From Defluviimonas salinarum (lineage in GTDB: Bacteria > Pseudomonadota > Alphaproteobacteria > Rhodobacterales > Rhodobacteraceae), in assembly GCF_026013545.1 (NCBI RefSeq), contig NZ_JAPDOG010000008.1:62001-126000 (forward strand): a DNA stretch of 64,000 nt, given 5' to 3'. The notes beneath the pieces were generated by a model, which was given only the letters and a program-made list of their open reading frames with translations, did no database searches and was not told where the DNA came from. This document shows, in pieces, positions 55,983 to 64,000 of this stretch. Each line of letters begins with the position of its first letter. Positions within the stretch are counted from its first letter, which is position 1. The position numbers and the translations under genes were made by a program.

Positions 55983-56628
55983 CATCGCCCGTCGGATCCG
56001 CGATGCCGCGCGGGCGGCGGGGCGGGACGAAGGCTCGGTGACGCTCATCGCGGTGTCAAAGGTGCAGCCGCTCGACCGTGTGGTGTCGGTGCTGGAGGAA
56101 GGCCACCGCGTCTTCGGCGAGAACTACGTGCAGGAGGCGGCGGGCAAGTGGCCGGACCTGCGCGAGCGGTTCGAGGGCGTGAAGCTCCACATGATCGGGC
56201 CGTTGCAGACCAACAAGGCGAAAGTGGCGGTCGAGCTTTTCGACGCGATCCATACGCTGGACCGTCCCTCGCTCGCCGAGAAACTCGCGCGGCTCGCCGA
56301 TGCGCGCGGTGCGTGTCCGGAGCTCTTCGTCCAGGTCAATACCGGCGAGGAGCCGCAGAAGGCGGGCGTGCTGCCGGCTGACGCCGACGGATTTGTCGCC
56401 GCCTGCCGCGGGCTCGGCCTGCCGCTCGCGGGGCTGATGTGCATCCCGCCCGAGGGGGTCGATACCACGCCGCATTTTGCGTTGCTGCGGGCGATGGCAG
56501 AGCGGAATGGATTGTCAGGCCTGTCGATGGGGATGAGCGCGGATTTCGAGGCGGCGATCGCCGAGGGCGCGACGCATGTCCGCGTCGGCTCGGCGATCTT
56601 CGGCGCGCGGGATTACGGCGCGCGCTGA
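55969..56628 (+). CDS. YggS-family PLP homeostasis protein
   Basis: Binds pyridoxal phosphate and affects vitamin B6 balance. The 219-aa protein has the PLP-lysine block LIAVSKVQP (about residues 26-34), FGENYVQEA, HMIGPLQTNK, and VRVGSAIFGARDY at the end. It starts inside the end of the sulfotransferase gene. It is not near its frequent partner proC; the local pairing may be accidental. Confidence 0.93.
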   Translation: MSLTDIARRIRDAARAAGRDEGSVTLIAVSKVQPLDRVVSVLEEGHRVFGENYVQEAAGKWPDLRERFEGVKLHMIGPLQTNKAKVAVELFDAIHTLDRPSLAEKLARLADARGACPELFVQVNTGEEPQKAGVLPADADGFVAACRGLGLPLAGLMCIPPEGVDTTPHFALLRAMAERNGLSGLSMGMSADFEAAIAEGATHVRVGSAIFGARDYGAR

Positions 56629-56647
56629 GGGGGCTTTCCGCCCCCTC
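56627..56647. terminator. Hairpin after yggS
   Basis: An 8-bp stem (56627-56634 with 56640-56647), loop TTTCC, begins inside the yggS stop codon. Only a short pyrimidine run follows. A second small GGCC/GGCC hairpin is beside it. Confidence 0.5.
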
Positions 56648-56667
56648 TTGGCCTTGCGGCCAGTTCA

Positions 56668-56696
56668 CCCCCGAGGATATGTCCGGGCAAGATGAA
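56668..56696. repeat. Intergenic repeat, copy 2
   Basis: CCCCCGAGGATAT, variable bases, then GGGCAAGATGAA: the same layout as 37707-37734, again between convergent genes (yggS and the L,D-transpeptidase gene). Confidence 0.6.
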
Positions 56697-56697
56697 A

Positions 56698-57204
56698 TCA
56701 GCGGTCGGGGACGATCACCCGTGTTCCCGGCGCGGCGTGGCGGGCGACGAAGAGAAGGTCGCGGCGCGCGAGGGCGAGGCAGCCGGCCGTCGGGTAACCG
56801 GGGCGGCGCCACTGGTGGATGAAGATCGCCGAGCCGCGGCCCGGCGTGGCATCGGGCCAGTTCCAGTCCAGGGGCAGGATCAGGTCGTAGAGGGGATCGG
56901 CGCGGCGGAGGCGCTCGGCGCTCTTGCCGAAGGGTTTGCGGGTCAGGTGGTTGTAGTCGGGATGGTCCGGCGCGTCGCACCAGCGATCCTCGAGGTGGAT
57001 CGGCCTGGCCCAGGGCGGCAGGCTGCTGGCGGCAATGCGGTCGGCCCGGTAGAGAAGGCCGATGACGCGGTGCGGGCCGGTCGGCGTCGCGCCGTCACCC
57101 TCGCGCTTGTCGGCGCGGATGCCGCCGCGCCCGGTCGAGACCGGGAAGGTCCGGCCGAGAAAGCGCAGGCCGGTCGGGGTCAGGACGAGGTCTTCGGGGC
57201 TCAT
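56698..57204 (-). CDS. L,D-transpeptidase-like (YkuD) protein
   Basis: A 168-aa YkuD-type protein with the catalytic pattern [16 protein letters not shown]: His near residue 131 and the Cys nucleophile near 143 (family HX14-17[S/T]xGC). There is no clear signal peptide, as in the YbiS-unlike short clade, so its place of action is uncertain. It follows ribA with a 4-nt overlap, so the two are probably co-transcribed. Confidence 0.86.
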   Translation of the reverse strand: MSPEDLVLTPTGLRFLGRTFPVSTGRGGIRADKREGDGATPTGPHRVIGLLYRADRIAASSLPPWARPIHLEDRWCDAPDHPDYNHLTRKPFGKSAERLRRADPLYDLILPLDWNWPDATPGRGSAIFIHQWRRPGYPTAGCLALARRDLLFVARHAAPGTRVIVPDR

Positions 57205-58289
57205 AGCAGGTGGCCGGATTTCCGCGCCTTGGTGGCGAGATAACCCTCGTTGTGACGCGTCTGGCCGACCTTCAGCGGCACGCGCTCGGCCACCGCGATG
57301 CCCATCGCCTCCATCATCCGGATCTTGGCCGGGTTGTTGGTCAGGAGCCGGACGGAGGAGAAGCCGAGTTGCTTGAGAAGCCCGGCGCCGAGCCGGAAGT
57401 CGCGCTCGTCATCCTCGAAGCCGAGCCGATGGTTGGCCTCGACCGTGTCGAAGCCCTGATCCTGCAACGAATAGGCGCGCATCTTGTTGGCGAGGCCGAT
57501 GCCGCGGCCTTCCTGGTTGAGATAGAGCAGCACGCCCGCACCCTCGGCGCCCATCTGGGCGAGGGCGGCGCGCAGCTGCGGGCCGCAGTCGCATTTGAGG
57601 CTGCCGAGGAGGTCGCCGGTGAAGCAGGCCGAATGCAGCCGCGCAAGGACCGGCTTGTCGCGCGGCGGGCGGCCGATCTCGATCGCGTAATGCTCCTCGC
57701 CACCGTCGTCGGGGCGGAACACATGTAGCCGGCCGGCCTCGGCCGCGACCATCGGCACGCGGGCGGCGATCACCGGATGCAGCGTGCTCGCGCGGGCAAG
57801 TTCCGGCGCCGCCTTGTCCCAGTCGATGAGCGTGAGGTTCTCGGTCGCGGCGAGGCGCAGAGCGCCGGCAGCCGGGACGAGCACGGCCGCGGGCAGCAGG
57901 CGGGCGGACTTGGCCAGCGAGATCGCGGCGCGGGCGAGCGTGGCGTCGCCGTCGCGCAGGCTCTGGAACGGTCCCTTCATCGGCGCGCGGAGATCGTCGG
58001 CCGGATCGGCGGCGGCGGCGATCCAGGCCGGGGTCGCATCGTCGGGGACGGCGAGCCGGGCGATGTCGCCGTCATAGGCGCGCGCCTTCAACGTCTCGGC
58101 GCGCCGGACGGTGATGGCGAGCGTGAGCGACCCCAGCGCACGGAGCGCGGCGAAGCGGTCCGGGTCCAGCGCCTCGGCCGCGAGCGCGAGTGCCGCCTCG
58201 CCGCCGGCGGTCAGGACAACGGGCACCCCCATGCGCAGGTCGGCACGGGCTCGATTCAGGCGTTCGATGATGTCGGGGCCGAGGGGCAT
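57201..58289 (-). CDS. ribA: GTP cyclohydrolase II (riboflavin synthesis)
   Basis: Opens the GTP imidazole ring at the start of riboflavin synthesis. The C-terminal half (about residues 165-362) has the zinc site [15 protein letters not shown], the block [17 protein letters not shown] and the end [16 protein letters not shown]. The N-terminal ~150 residues resemble the DHBP synthase region in position but lack its catalytic signature, so this is likely a RibA with a degenerate N-terminal domain. The ATG at 58289 gives 362 aa. Confidence 0.92.
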   Translation of the reverse strand: MPLGPDIIERLNRARADLRMGVPVVLTAGGEAALALAAEALDPDRFAALRALGSLTLAITVRRAETLKARAYDGDIARLAVPDDATPAWIAAAADPADDLRAPMKGPFQSLRDGDATLARAAISLAKSARLLPAAVLVPAAGALRLAATENLTLIDWDKAAPELARASTLHPVIAARVPMVAAEAGRLHVFRPDDGGEEHYAIEIGRPPRDKPVLARLHSACFTGDLLGSLKCDCGPQLRAALAQMGAEGAGVLLYLNQEGRGIGLANKMRAYSLQDQGFDTVEANHRLGFEDDERDFRLGAGLLKQLGFSSVRLLTNNPAKIRMMEAMGIAVAERVPLKVGQTRHNEGYLATKARKSGHLL

Positions 58290-58448
58290 TGGGTATCCGC
58301 GCTGCTGTCAGACCTTTAGATAATCCGGCGCCGCGGAAATTGAAACATTTCCCGTGAAGGCGACACGACCGCGTGAGAAAACCGTCGCATCCCTTGCCGG
58401 GTTCCGGGCGGCGGCACATCTTCGGAGACGGAAGCGGAGGGCAACATC

Positions 58449-59135
58449 ATGGCCAATCTGAAGAAAATCCTGCTTGTCGACGATGACGACGATCTGCGCG
58501 ACGCGCTGGCGGAGCAGCTCGTCTCGACCGAGGATTTCGACGTCTTCGAAGCCGGCAACGGCGTTGAAGGCATCGCGAAGATCACGGCGGGTATATACGA
58601 TCTGATCATTCTCGACGTCGGCTTGCCGGACACCGATGGCCGCGAGCTGTGCAAGAAGATGCGCAAGCATGGCGTGAAATGCCCGATCCTGATGCTGACC
58701 GGGCATGACGGCGATGCCGACACGATCCTCGGTCTCGATGCGGGGGCGAACGACTATGTCACCAAGCCGTTCAAGTTCCCCGTCCTCCTGGCGCGGATCC
58801 GGGCGCAGCTCAGGACGCACGAGCAGTCCGAGGACGCGATCTTCCAGCTTGGGCCCTACACGTTCAAACCGGCCATGAAGATGCTGATCGACGAGCGGGA
58901 CAGGAAGATCCGGCTCACCGAGAAGGAGACCAACATCCTCAAGTTTCTCTACCGGGCAACCGAGGGCGTGGTGCCGCGCGACGTGCTTTTACACGAGGTC
59001 TGGGGCTATAATGCGGGGGTCACGACCCACACGCTGGAGACGCATATCTACAGGCTTCGCCAAAAAATTGAACCAGATCCGTCAAATGCGCGCCTTCTTG
59101 TGACCGAATCGGGCGGGTATCGTCTGGTAGCGTAG
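58449..59135 (+). CDS. OmpR-family response regulator
   Basis: A 228-aa two-component regulator: receiver domain with the acidic pocket VDDDDD (10-15), phospho-acceptor Asp56 (LIILDVGLP) and Lys in VTKPF, then a winged-helix DNA-binding domain (about 135-228) with the ETHIYRLRQKIEPD recognition helix. GGAGGG precedes the start. No histidine kinase is adjacent; the soluble hybrid kinase at 45.3 kb is a possible but unproven partner. Confidence 0.94.
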   Translation: MANLKKILLVDDDDDLRDALAEQLVSTEDFDVFEAGNGVEGIAKITAGIYDLIILDVGLPDTDGRELCKKMRKHGVKCPILMLTGHDGDADTILGLDAGANDYVTKPFKFPVLLARIRAQLRTHEQSEDAIFQLGPYTFKPAMKMLIDERDRKIRLTEKETNILKFLYRATEGVVPRDVLLHEVWGYNAGVTTHTLETHIYRLRQKIEPDPSNARLLVTESGGYRLVA

Positions 59136-59192
59136 ACCGAAGAATCCCCTGGCCGCGTCGGGGTTATGGCGCGGCATCCTCCCTGTTGGACT

Positions 59193-59221
59193 GGCCGGGC
59201 TTCATGCCCGGCCTTTTTTTT
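59193..59221 (+). terminator. Rho-independent terminator of the response regulator gene
   Basis: An 8-bp GC stem (59193-59200 with 59206-59213), loop TTCAT, followed by eight T. It ends 22 bp before the convergent gene's stop codon. Confidence 0.93.
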
Positions 59222-59242
59222 GCAGGTCACGCCGCCGCGGTG

Positions 59243-59785
59243 TTACTCGACCGCCGCCGTTGTCGCCGGGGGAAAGCTCTTGTCGGCCAGGAACGGGTAG
59301 GCGATCGCCGCGAGCTGCTGGCGCTCGGGCCCGTCGATGCGCAAGAAATGCCAGCTATCGTCTTCGCGAACCGCGAGGAGCGGCTGTTCGTGGCGGGTCT
59401 TCTTGCCGCCGGCGATCGTGGTGAAGGCGGTGGGGATGAGAACCCAGGTCGCCTCGGAGCCGTCGCCGAGCGCCGCGTCCTCGGCGTCGAGCGCGTCGAG
59501 ATTGGCGGTGACGTCGCGGTATTTCGTGCCCTTCATCAGGTCCTTCGTCTGCTCGATCAGCGTCGATTCGAGCTTGTTCGTCTCGAGCCCGCTGGCGCCG
59601 GCAAAGACGTTGAGAATGCGGGGCGGCAGGGCACCGACGATCTTCTCGGCGTTGCCGGCGGTGATCGAGCGCAAATAGGTGTCGAGCGACTTCTGCATCG
59701 CTTGCGCTTCCGCCGGGCTGAGCGGGCGGGCGGCGGCGGGAAGCGCCGCGAGGGCAGCAAGGGCGGCGGCAAGAACGATACGCAT
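59243..59785 (-). CDS. Periplasmic protein of unknown function
   Basis: A 180-aa exported protein with a clear signal peptide (cleavage after AAA, about residue 19). The mature part is alpha/beta with KYRDVTANLDALDAEDAAL and HEQPLLAVREDDSWHFLRID, a layout reminiscent of NTF2-like or cone-shaped ligand-binding folds, but I recognise no family. AGGAGG sits ideally before the ATG at 59785, which fixes the start. It has no clear operon partner. Confidence 0.8.
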   Translation of the reverse strand: MRIVLAAALAALAALPAAARPLSPAEAQAMQKSLDTYLRSITAGNAEKIVGALPPRILNVFAGASGLETNKLESTLIEQTKDLMKGTKYRDVTANLDALDAEDAALGDGSEATWVLIPTAFTTIAGGKKTRHEQPLLAVREDDSWHFLRIDGPERQQLAAIAYPFLADKSFPPATTAAVE

Positions 59786-59915
59786 CGAAACCTCCTTCGG
59801 CGTCTGGCTTGCGGCCGATCTTGCACAGCGTCCACGCGGGCTCAAGGGCCGGGCGTGGACATTCGCGATCCTCCGCCGTTAAGGTCGCGCGGCGCACGCG
59901 AAGCAGGAGACCGAC

Positions 59916-60704
59916 ATGCCATTCACCATCGCCACCTGGAACATCAACTCCGTCCGCCTGCGCGAGGCGCTGGTGCAGCGACTGATGGCGGAGGAGGCGC
60001 CGGACATCCTGTGTCTGCAGGAATGCAAGTCGCCGGTCGAGAAGATTCCGACCGAGGGCTTCGCGGAGCTCGGCTACCGGCACATGGTGGCGCGCGGGCA
60101 GAAGGGTTACAACGGCGTGGCGATCCTCTCGAAACTGCCGCTCGAGGAGGTCGGCGCGCATGATTTCGTCGATCTCGGCCATGCCCGTCACGTTGCGGCG
60201 CGGCTTGGGAACGGGGTGACGATCCACAATTTCTACGTTCCGGCCGGCGGTGACATTCCCGACCGGGAAGCGAACGTGAAGTTCGGCCAGAAGCTCGATT
60301 ACGTCACGGCGATGCGCGACTGGGCGCATGGCGAGAAGCCGGAAAAGGCGATCCTCGTCGGCGATCTCAACATCGCGCCGCGCGAGGACGACGTGTGGAA
60401 CCACAAGCAGCTTCTGAAGATCGTCAGCCATACGCCGATCGAGGTCGAGCATCTCGGCGCGGCGCAGGAGGCCGGGGCCTGGGTGGACGTCACCCGCAAG
60501 GACATTCCCGAGGGGCAGCTTTACAGCTGGTGGTCCTACCGCTCGCCGGACTGGGACGCGGCGGACAAGGGCCGGCGGCTCGACCACATCTGGGCTACGC
60601 CCGACATCGCCAATGCCGGGTATGGAAGCCGGGTGCTGCGTGCCGCGCGCGGCTGGGAACAGCCGTCGGACCACGCCCCGGTCTTCGCGACGTTCGATCT
60701 GTGA
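59916..60704 (+). CDS. xth: Exodeoxyribonuclease III
   Basis: AP endonuclease / 3'-exonuclease of base-excision repair, 262 aa. Endonuclease/exonuclease/phosphatase-fold motifs are intact: WNINSVR (8-14), LQECKS with metal Glu36, YNGVAILSK, GDLNIAP, LDHIWAT and the terminal SDHAPV. GCAGGAGACCGAC precedes the ATG. Confidence 0.95.
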   Translation: MPFTIATWNINSVRLREALVQRLMAEEAPDILCLQECKSPVEKIPTEGFAELGYRHMVARGQKGYNGVAILSKLPLEEVGAHDFVDLGHARHVAARLGNGVTIHNFYVPAGGDIPDREANVKFGQKLDYVTAMRDWAHGEKPEKAILVGDLNIAPREDDVWNHKQLLKIVSHTPIEVEHLGAAQEAGAWVDVTRKDIPEGQLYSWWSYRSPDWDAADKGRRLDHIWATPDIANAGYGSRVLRAARGWEQPSDHAPVFATFDL

Positions 60705-60734
60705 CTGAAGCGGTCTGGGGCCGTTATCGGCGCG

Positions 60735-61820
60735 TCACACTGCCCGCGGCGCGCGTCGGCGCAGCCGTGCGAGGCTGAGTTCGAGCGCCTCGAACTCCAG
60801 CAGCTCGCGGCGGACAGGACTGGAATGCAGCGGCAACGCGCCGCGCGCGGCGAGCGCGCCGGGGGCGGTGGTGCGCGCAAGCGCGGGGTTGGCAGCGATC
60901 CGGCCGAGATAGAGGCTCTCGGTCCAGACCCCGCCGGCGGCGATCAGCGCGTGACGCTCCAGCAACAGGCCGTGGCAGATCGCGGTCGCGCTCTCCGCCT
61001 CCCACACGGCGGTCTCCCCATTCACCAGGTGACGCGCCTCGACGAGAACCTCCTCCTCGCCGAAATGGTACTCGACGTCGGCGCCTGACAGCGCGATGCG
61101 TTGGGAGGGCTGCGCGACAAGGTCGCTTCCGAGGCCGAAATACGGCGCAATGAGCCGCACCGGCCTAAAGCTGCCGATCGCGGGAACCTCGACGCCGCCC
61201 TGCCAGAGCACGGGCTGCAGCCCCTCATCGGCCGTCAGGACGAGGTCACCGGGCCGGATTGAGGCGATCGGCCGCGGCCCGTCGGCGGTCACGATCTCGG
61301 TCCAGGGCGCGAGGCCGGGCGTCGGTCCCACCGTTTGCCAGTGATCGGCGAGCCCGAACCAGTCCAAGGCCGTATGGCGCGGGCCTTCGCGGTCGGTGTC
61401 GAACAGCGCGCCGATCTCGCCCGCCAGAAGCGGCAGCGCGACGTTCGCCTCTTGCTGACGGATCGTGCCGCTCGTGAGGTTTTCGGCGGTGAGGAGGCTC
61501 CTCCCGCGGCGGTGGTCCCAGTGGTAGCTGAGCCGAAGCTGACCTGAGACCGGAACCCGGCCGAGGCCGATGGAGAGATGGCTGACGTCAGGCCCGTGCC
61601 GGCGCAGGAAGTGCAGGCGCCCGTCGGTTGTCGCCTCGAGTGCGAAAATGCGCTGCGGCTCCATCCGCGGCGCGAGGCGCAGGACCGGGCCGCGGACGCG
61701 CGCGACCTCGTCGAGGTCAAGTTCGAAGACCAGCGTGCCAACGTCGAGGCGCACTGGAAGCCCCGTCGCCCCGATCCGCTGCGTCGGGCCGCCGATCTTG
61801 CGGAGTGCAAGCCAAGTCAT
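60735..61820 (-). CDS. Hint (hedgehog/intein)-domain protein lacking the usual nucleophile
   Basis: A 361-aa protein: an N-terminal region (about residues 1-165) that looks like a beta-rich carbohydrate/lectin-type module, then a Hint_2-type domain (about 170-320). The Hint domain starts at APWTEIVTADGPRPIASIRPGDLVLT. Rhodobacterales Hint_2 domains normally start with CFTPGT; here the Cys position holds Gly (GLAPWT). There is no signal peptide. RBS GGAGG is 11 nt before the ATG at 61820. Self-processing seems unlikely; function unknown. Confidence 0.85.
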   Translation of the reverse strand: MTWLALRKIGGPTQRIGATGLPVRLDVGTLVFELDLDEVARVRGPVLRLAPRMEPQRIFALEATTDGRLHFLRRHGPDVSHLSIGLGRVPVSGQLRLSYHWDHRRGRSLLTAENLTSGTIRQQEANVALPLLAGEIGALFDTDREGPRHTALDWFGLADHWQTVGPTPGLAPWTEIVTADGPRPIASIRPGDLVLTADEGLQPVLWQGGVEVPAIGSFRPVRLIAPYFGLGSDLVAQPSQRIALSGADVEYHFGEEEVLVEARHLVNGETAVWEAESATAICHGLLLERHALIAAGGVWTESLYLGRIAANPALARTTAPGALAARGALPLHSSPVRRELLEFEALELSLARLRRRAPRAV

Positions 61821-62045
61821 GCCGCGTGACCTCCGCAGGCGGAGGCCGGCGCGGCCTTGTGTCTGCCCGGACTGCTCGTTCTTGCCATGTTCCCAATATG
61901 TCCGGTCGCGCCCGATTTGTGAATCGCCATTTTCATGAATGATTCTCGGCGACTCGAGGCCGGTGGCGGCGGCGCAACAGTCGCGCCGCATTGAAGGGCC
62001 GGGCGGATGCGGGTAACGCTGTGCCACCTTGATAAGGAGCGCACC

Positions 62046-63194
62046 TTGACCGATCCCATCGACGCCGTCCGGCTGACCGCCGACCTGATCCGCTGCCCCT
62101 CGGTCACGCCCGAGGAAGGGGGGGCGCTGGTGCTTCTGCAGACGCTGCTCGAGGGCGCGGGTTTTGAGTGCCACCGGGTCGACCGGGCGGGCACGCCCAA
62201 TCTCTTCGCGCGCTGGGGGCGGAAGGGCGCGGCGCGGACATTCGGCTTCAACGGCCATACCGACGTGGTGCCGGTGGGCGACGGCGGAGCCTGGAGCCGC
62301 GATCCGTTTGGCGGCGAGATTGTCGACGGCTGGCTCTGGGGCCGGGGCGCGACCGACATGAAATCCGGGGTCGCGGCCTTCGCAGCTGCCGCGGTCGATT
62401 TCGTCCGCGCGACGCCGCCGGATGGCGCGATCGTCCTGACGATCACCGGCGACGAGGAGGGGCCGGGGACGGACGGCACGGTGGCGCTGCTCGACTGGAT
62501 GGCGGCCGAGGGTGAGGCGATGTCGGTGTGCCTCGTCGGCGAGCCGACCTGTCCGGAGCGTATGGGCGACATGATGAAGATCGGCCGGCGCGGCTCGATG
62601 AACGCGCAGATCGTGGCGCAGGGGGTGCAGGGCCATTCGGCCTATCCGCACCGGGCGAAGAATCCGCTCCACGCGCTGGTGCGGCTTCTCGACCGGATCG
62701 CCTCGGAGTCGCTCGACCACGGGACCGAGCATTTCGATGCCTCGACGCTCGCCGTGACCTCGGTCGATACCGGGAACACGGCGACGAACGTGATCCCGGC
62801 GCGGGCACGGGCGGCGCTGAACATCCGCTTCAACGATGCCCACAGCTCCGCGAGCCTCACGGACTGGCTGAAGGCCGAGGCGGTGAAGGTCGGCGCCGAA
62901 ACCGGCGTTGGGTTCACGGTCGAGGTGCAGGTGTCGGGCGAGAGCTTCCTGACCCCGCCCGGCGATTTCGTGCGGCTGGTGGCGGGGGCGGTGGCGGCCG
63001 AGACCGCGGTGGAGCCGGTCCTGTCGACTTCGGGCGGAACCTCGGATGCGCGGTTCGTCAAGGACCATTGCCCGGTCGTGGAGTTCGGGTTGGTTGGCAA
63101 GACCATGCATCAGGTCGACGAACGGGTCGAGGTGGCGCAGATCGCCCAACTGAAGGCGATCTACGCCCGCATCCTTCAGGATTACTTCGCCTGA
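62046..63194 (+). CDS. dapE: Succinyl-diaminopimelate desuccinylase DapE
   Basis: Zinc hydrolase giving LL-diaminopimelate for lysine and peptidoglycan. The 382-aa protein has metal-site blocks [30 protein letters not shown] and KTMHQVDE plus the dimerisation domain. The start is taken as TTG at 62046 because AAGGAG lies 6 nt before it and the product then begins [14 protein letters not shown]; an ATG at 62007 would add 13 unlikely residues. Confidence 0.94.
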   Translation: MTDPIDAVRLTADLIRCPSVTPEEGGALVLLQTLLEGAGFECHRVDRAGTPNLFARWGRKGAARTFGFNGHTDVVPVGDGGAWSRDPFGGEIVDGWLWGRGATDMKSGVAAFAAAAVDFVRATPPDGAIVLTITGDEEGPGTDGTVALLDWMAAEGEAMSVCLVGEPTCPERMGDMMKIGRRGSMNAQIVAQGVQGHSAYPHRAKNPLHALVRLLDRIASESLDHGTEHFDASTLAVTSVDTGNTATNVIPARARAALNIRFNDAHSSASLTDWLKAEAVKVGAETGVGFTVEVQVSGESFLTPPGDFVRLVAGAVAAETAVEPVLSTSGGTSDARFVKDHCPVVEFGLVGKTMHQVDERVEVAQIAQLKAIYARILQDYFA

Positions 63195-63220
63195 CCTCGG
63201 GCGCGGCGGAGAGCGCGGGC

Positions 63221-63250
63221 GCCTCCGGTGGGGAGATTTGGGCCGGGATG
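63221..63250. repeat. Intergenic repeat, degenerate copy 3
   Basis: GCCTCCGGTGGGGAGATTTG, then GGCCGGGATG: this resembles copies 1 and 2 in the order C-rich, GGnGATnT, G-rich, GATG, but has lost the GCAAGATGAA ending. Between convergent dapE and the transglycosylase gene. Confidence 0.4.
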
Positions 63251-63294
63251 CAGGGGAGTGGCGGGGCGCGAAGCCGCGCCATCCCCGGGTGCCG

Positions 63295-64000
63295 TCACCT
63301 CAACCGCTTGAGGATGTCGAGGCTCGCATAGCCGTCCGGGATCATGCCGATCGCGCGCTGGTAGGCGCGGATCGCGGCGATCGTGTTGGGGCCGATTTTG
63401 CCGTCAACGCCCTGGGTGTTGAAGCCGGCGCGGGTCAGGCGCTCCTGCAGCTCGCGACGTTCGGCGAAGAGAAGCGCCCGGTCGTCGCGCGGCCAGCCCG
63501 TCCGGATCGGGCCGCCGCCGGCGATGCGGTCGGCGAGGTGGCCGACGCCGATCACATAGGCATCGGCGGCGTTGTAGCGCTCGATCACCTGGAAGTTCTT
63601 GAAGATCATGAAGGCCGCGCCGCGGGCGCCGGCCGGCATCAGGATCGAGGCCGAGCCGTGGTTCGGCACCACCCGCCCGTCCATGTCGCGCACGCCGAGC
63701 GCGGCCCAGTCCGAAGGCGATTTCTTGATCCGGTCGCCGGTGAGGCCGAAATCGAAGCCGCGCGGCAGCTGCACCTCGACGCCCCAGGGCCGGCCCTTCT
63801 GCCAGCCGAAACGGGCGAGATAGGCCGCCGTCGAGGCCAGCGCGTCGGCGGGGTTGTCCGACCAGATGTCGCGCTTGCCGTCGCCGGTGAAATCCACCGC
63901 ATAGGCGAGATAAGAGGTCGGGATGAACTGGGTATGGCCCATCGCGCCGGCCCAGCTTCCGGTCATCGCGCGCGGGTCGACATCGCCCGCCTGGACGATC
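63295..64000 (-). CDS. Lytic murein transglycosylase (partial, 5' end beyond window)
   Basis: C-terminal about 235 residues of a MltB-type (SLT_2) lytic transglycosylase. The visible part includes GAMGHTQFIPTSYLAYAVDF, GWQKGRPWG and FMIFKNFQVIERYN, then a C-terminal PG_binding_1 domain (ERLTRAGFNTQGVDGKIG). The catalytic Glu block lies upstream of the window edge. The reading frame stays open to base 64000, so the Met at 63966 is internal. Confidence 0.92.
   Translation of the reverse strand, partial: IVQAGDVDPRAMTGSWAGAMGHTQFIPTSYLAYAVDFTGDGKRDIWSDNPADALASTAAYLARFGWQKGRPWGVEVQLPRGFDFGLTGDRIKKSPSDWAALGVRDMDGRVVPNHGSASILMPAGARGAAFMIFKNFQVIERYNAADAYVIGVGHLADRIAGGGPIRTGWPRDDRALLFAERRELQERLTRAGFNTQGVDGKIGPNTIAAIRAYQRAIGMIPDGYASLDILKRLR

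Noticed and set aside
62007-62045. ATG at 62007 as the dapE start
   Set aside because: No ribosome binding site and 13 extra residues unlike the family; AAGGAG before the TTG at 62046 decides the start.

Overview
The window is a high-GC chromosomal segment (roughly two thirds G+C by eye) from an alphaproteobacterium, almost certainly of the order Rhodobacterales (roseobacter/Rhodobacter-like). The support is the gene order of the flagellar cluster, CtrA-type promoter boxes, a divergent serB / serC-serA locus with a leader RNA, an IalB-family protein, a TPR-sulfotransferase, a Hint-domain protein, a Rhodobacter-type porin and a DddQ-type DMSP lyase, which is a marine roseobacter trait. No phage, IS element, CRISPR array, rRNA or tRNA was recognised. 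Genes are tightly packed with many 1-14 nt overlaps.

Region 1 (about 0.5-26 kb) is a flagellar cluster. Plus strand: flgB-flgC-fliE-fliQ-flgF-flgG-flgA-flgH-fliL-like, then fliF-fliH-fliN-fliP. Minus strand: fliI; a long unit running right to left from 16.58 kb (fliL, unknown 121-aa protein, motE, motA, 814-aa periplasmic protein, lytic transglycosylase, flhA, fliR, flhB, FliJ-like); and motB followed by flgE-flgK-flgL-flgI. It supplies the MS-ring, export gate, export ATPase, rod, P- and L-rings, hook, hook-junction proteins and stator. Absent from the window are fliG, fliM, fliO, flgD, flgJ, fliK and flagellin. Four near-consensus CtrA boxes (TTAA-N7-TTAA type) lie exactly in the four promoter-bearing gaps, so the cluster looks CtrA-driven.

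Region 2 (about 26-38 kb) is metabolic: an IalB-family periplasmic protein, a Rhizobium-type L-asparaginase, an ArsR-SRPBCC-YCII operon with a visible operator, the serine pathway (serB opposite serC-serA, with a probable serC leader RNA), an imine-reductase-like oxidoreductase opposite a DddQ-type DMSP lyase, two metallophosphoesterases and an acetyl-CoA acetyltransferase.

Region 3 (about 37.7-53 kb) is envelope and housekeeping: penicillin-binding protein 1C with its alpha-2-macroglobulin partner, a soluble hybrid histidine kinase with two receiver domains, the leuS-lptE-holA unit, a DUF3576 lipoprotein and a strongly codon-biased porin with a textbook terminator.

Region 4 (about 53.8-64 kb) holds a TPR-sulfotransferase overlapping a YggS-type PLP protein, an L,D-transpeptidase overlapping GTP cyclohydrolase II, an OmpR-type response regulator, an unknown periplasmic protein, exonuclease III, a Hint-domain protein that seems to lack its nucleophile, dapE, and the 3' part of a lytic murein transglycosylase cut by the window edge.

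The most notable points are the CtrA boxes, the large MotF-like periplasmic motility protein, two different FliL proteins, the DddQ active-site match, the nucleophile-less Hint domain, the RNA and hairpin signals around serC-serA, and an intergenic repeat at the 3' ends of convergent gene pairs. I did not find a wholly new multi-gene system.
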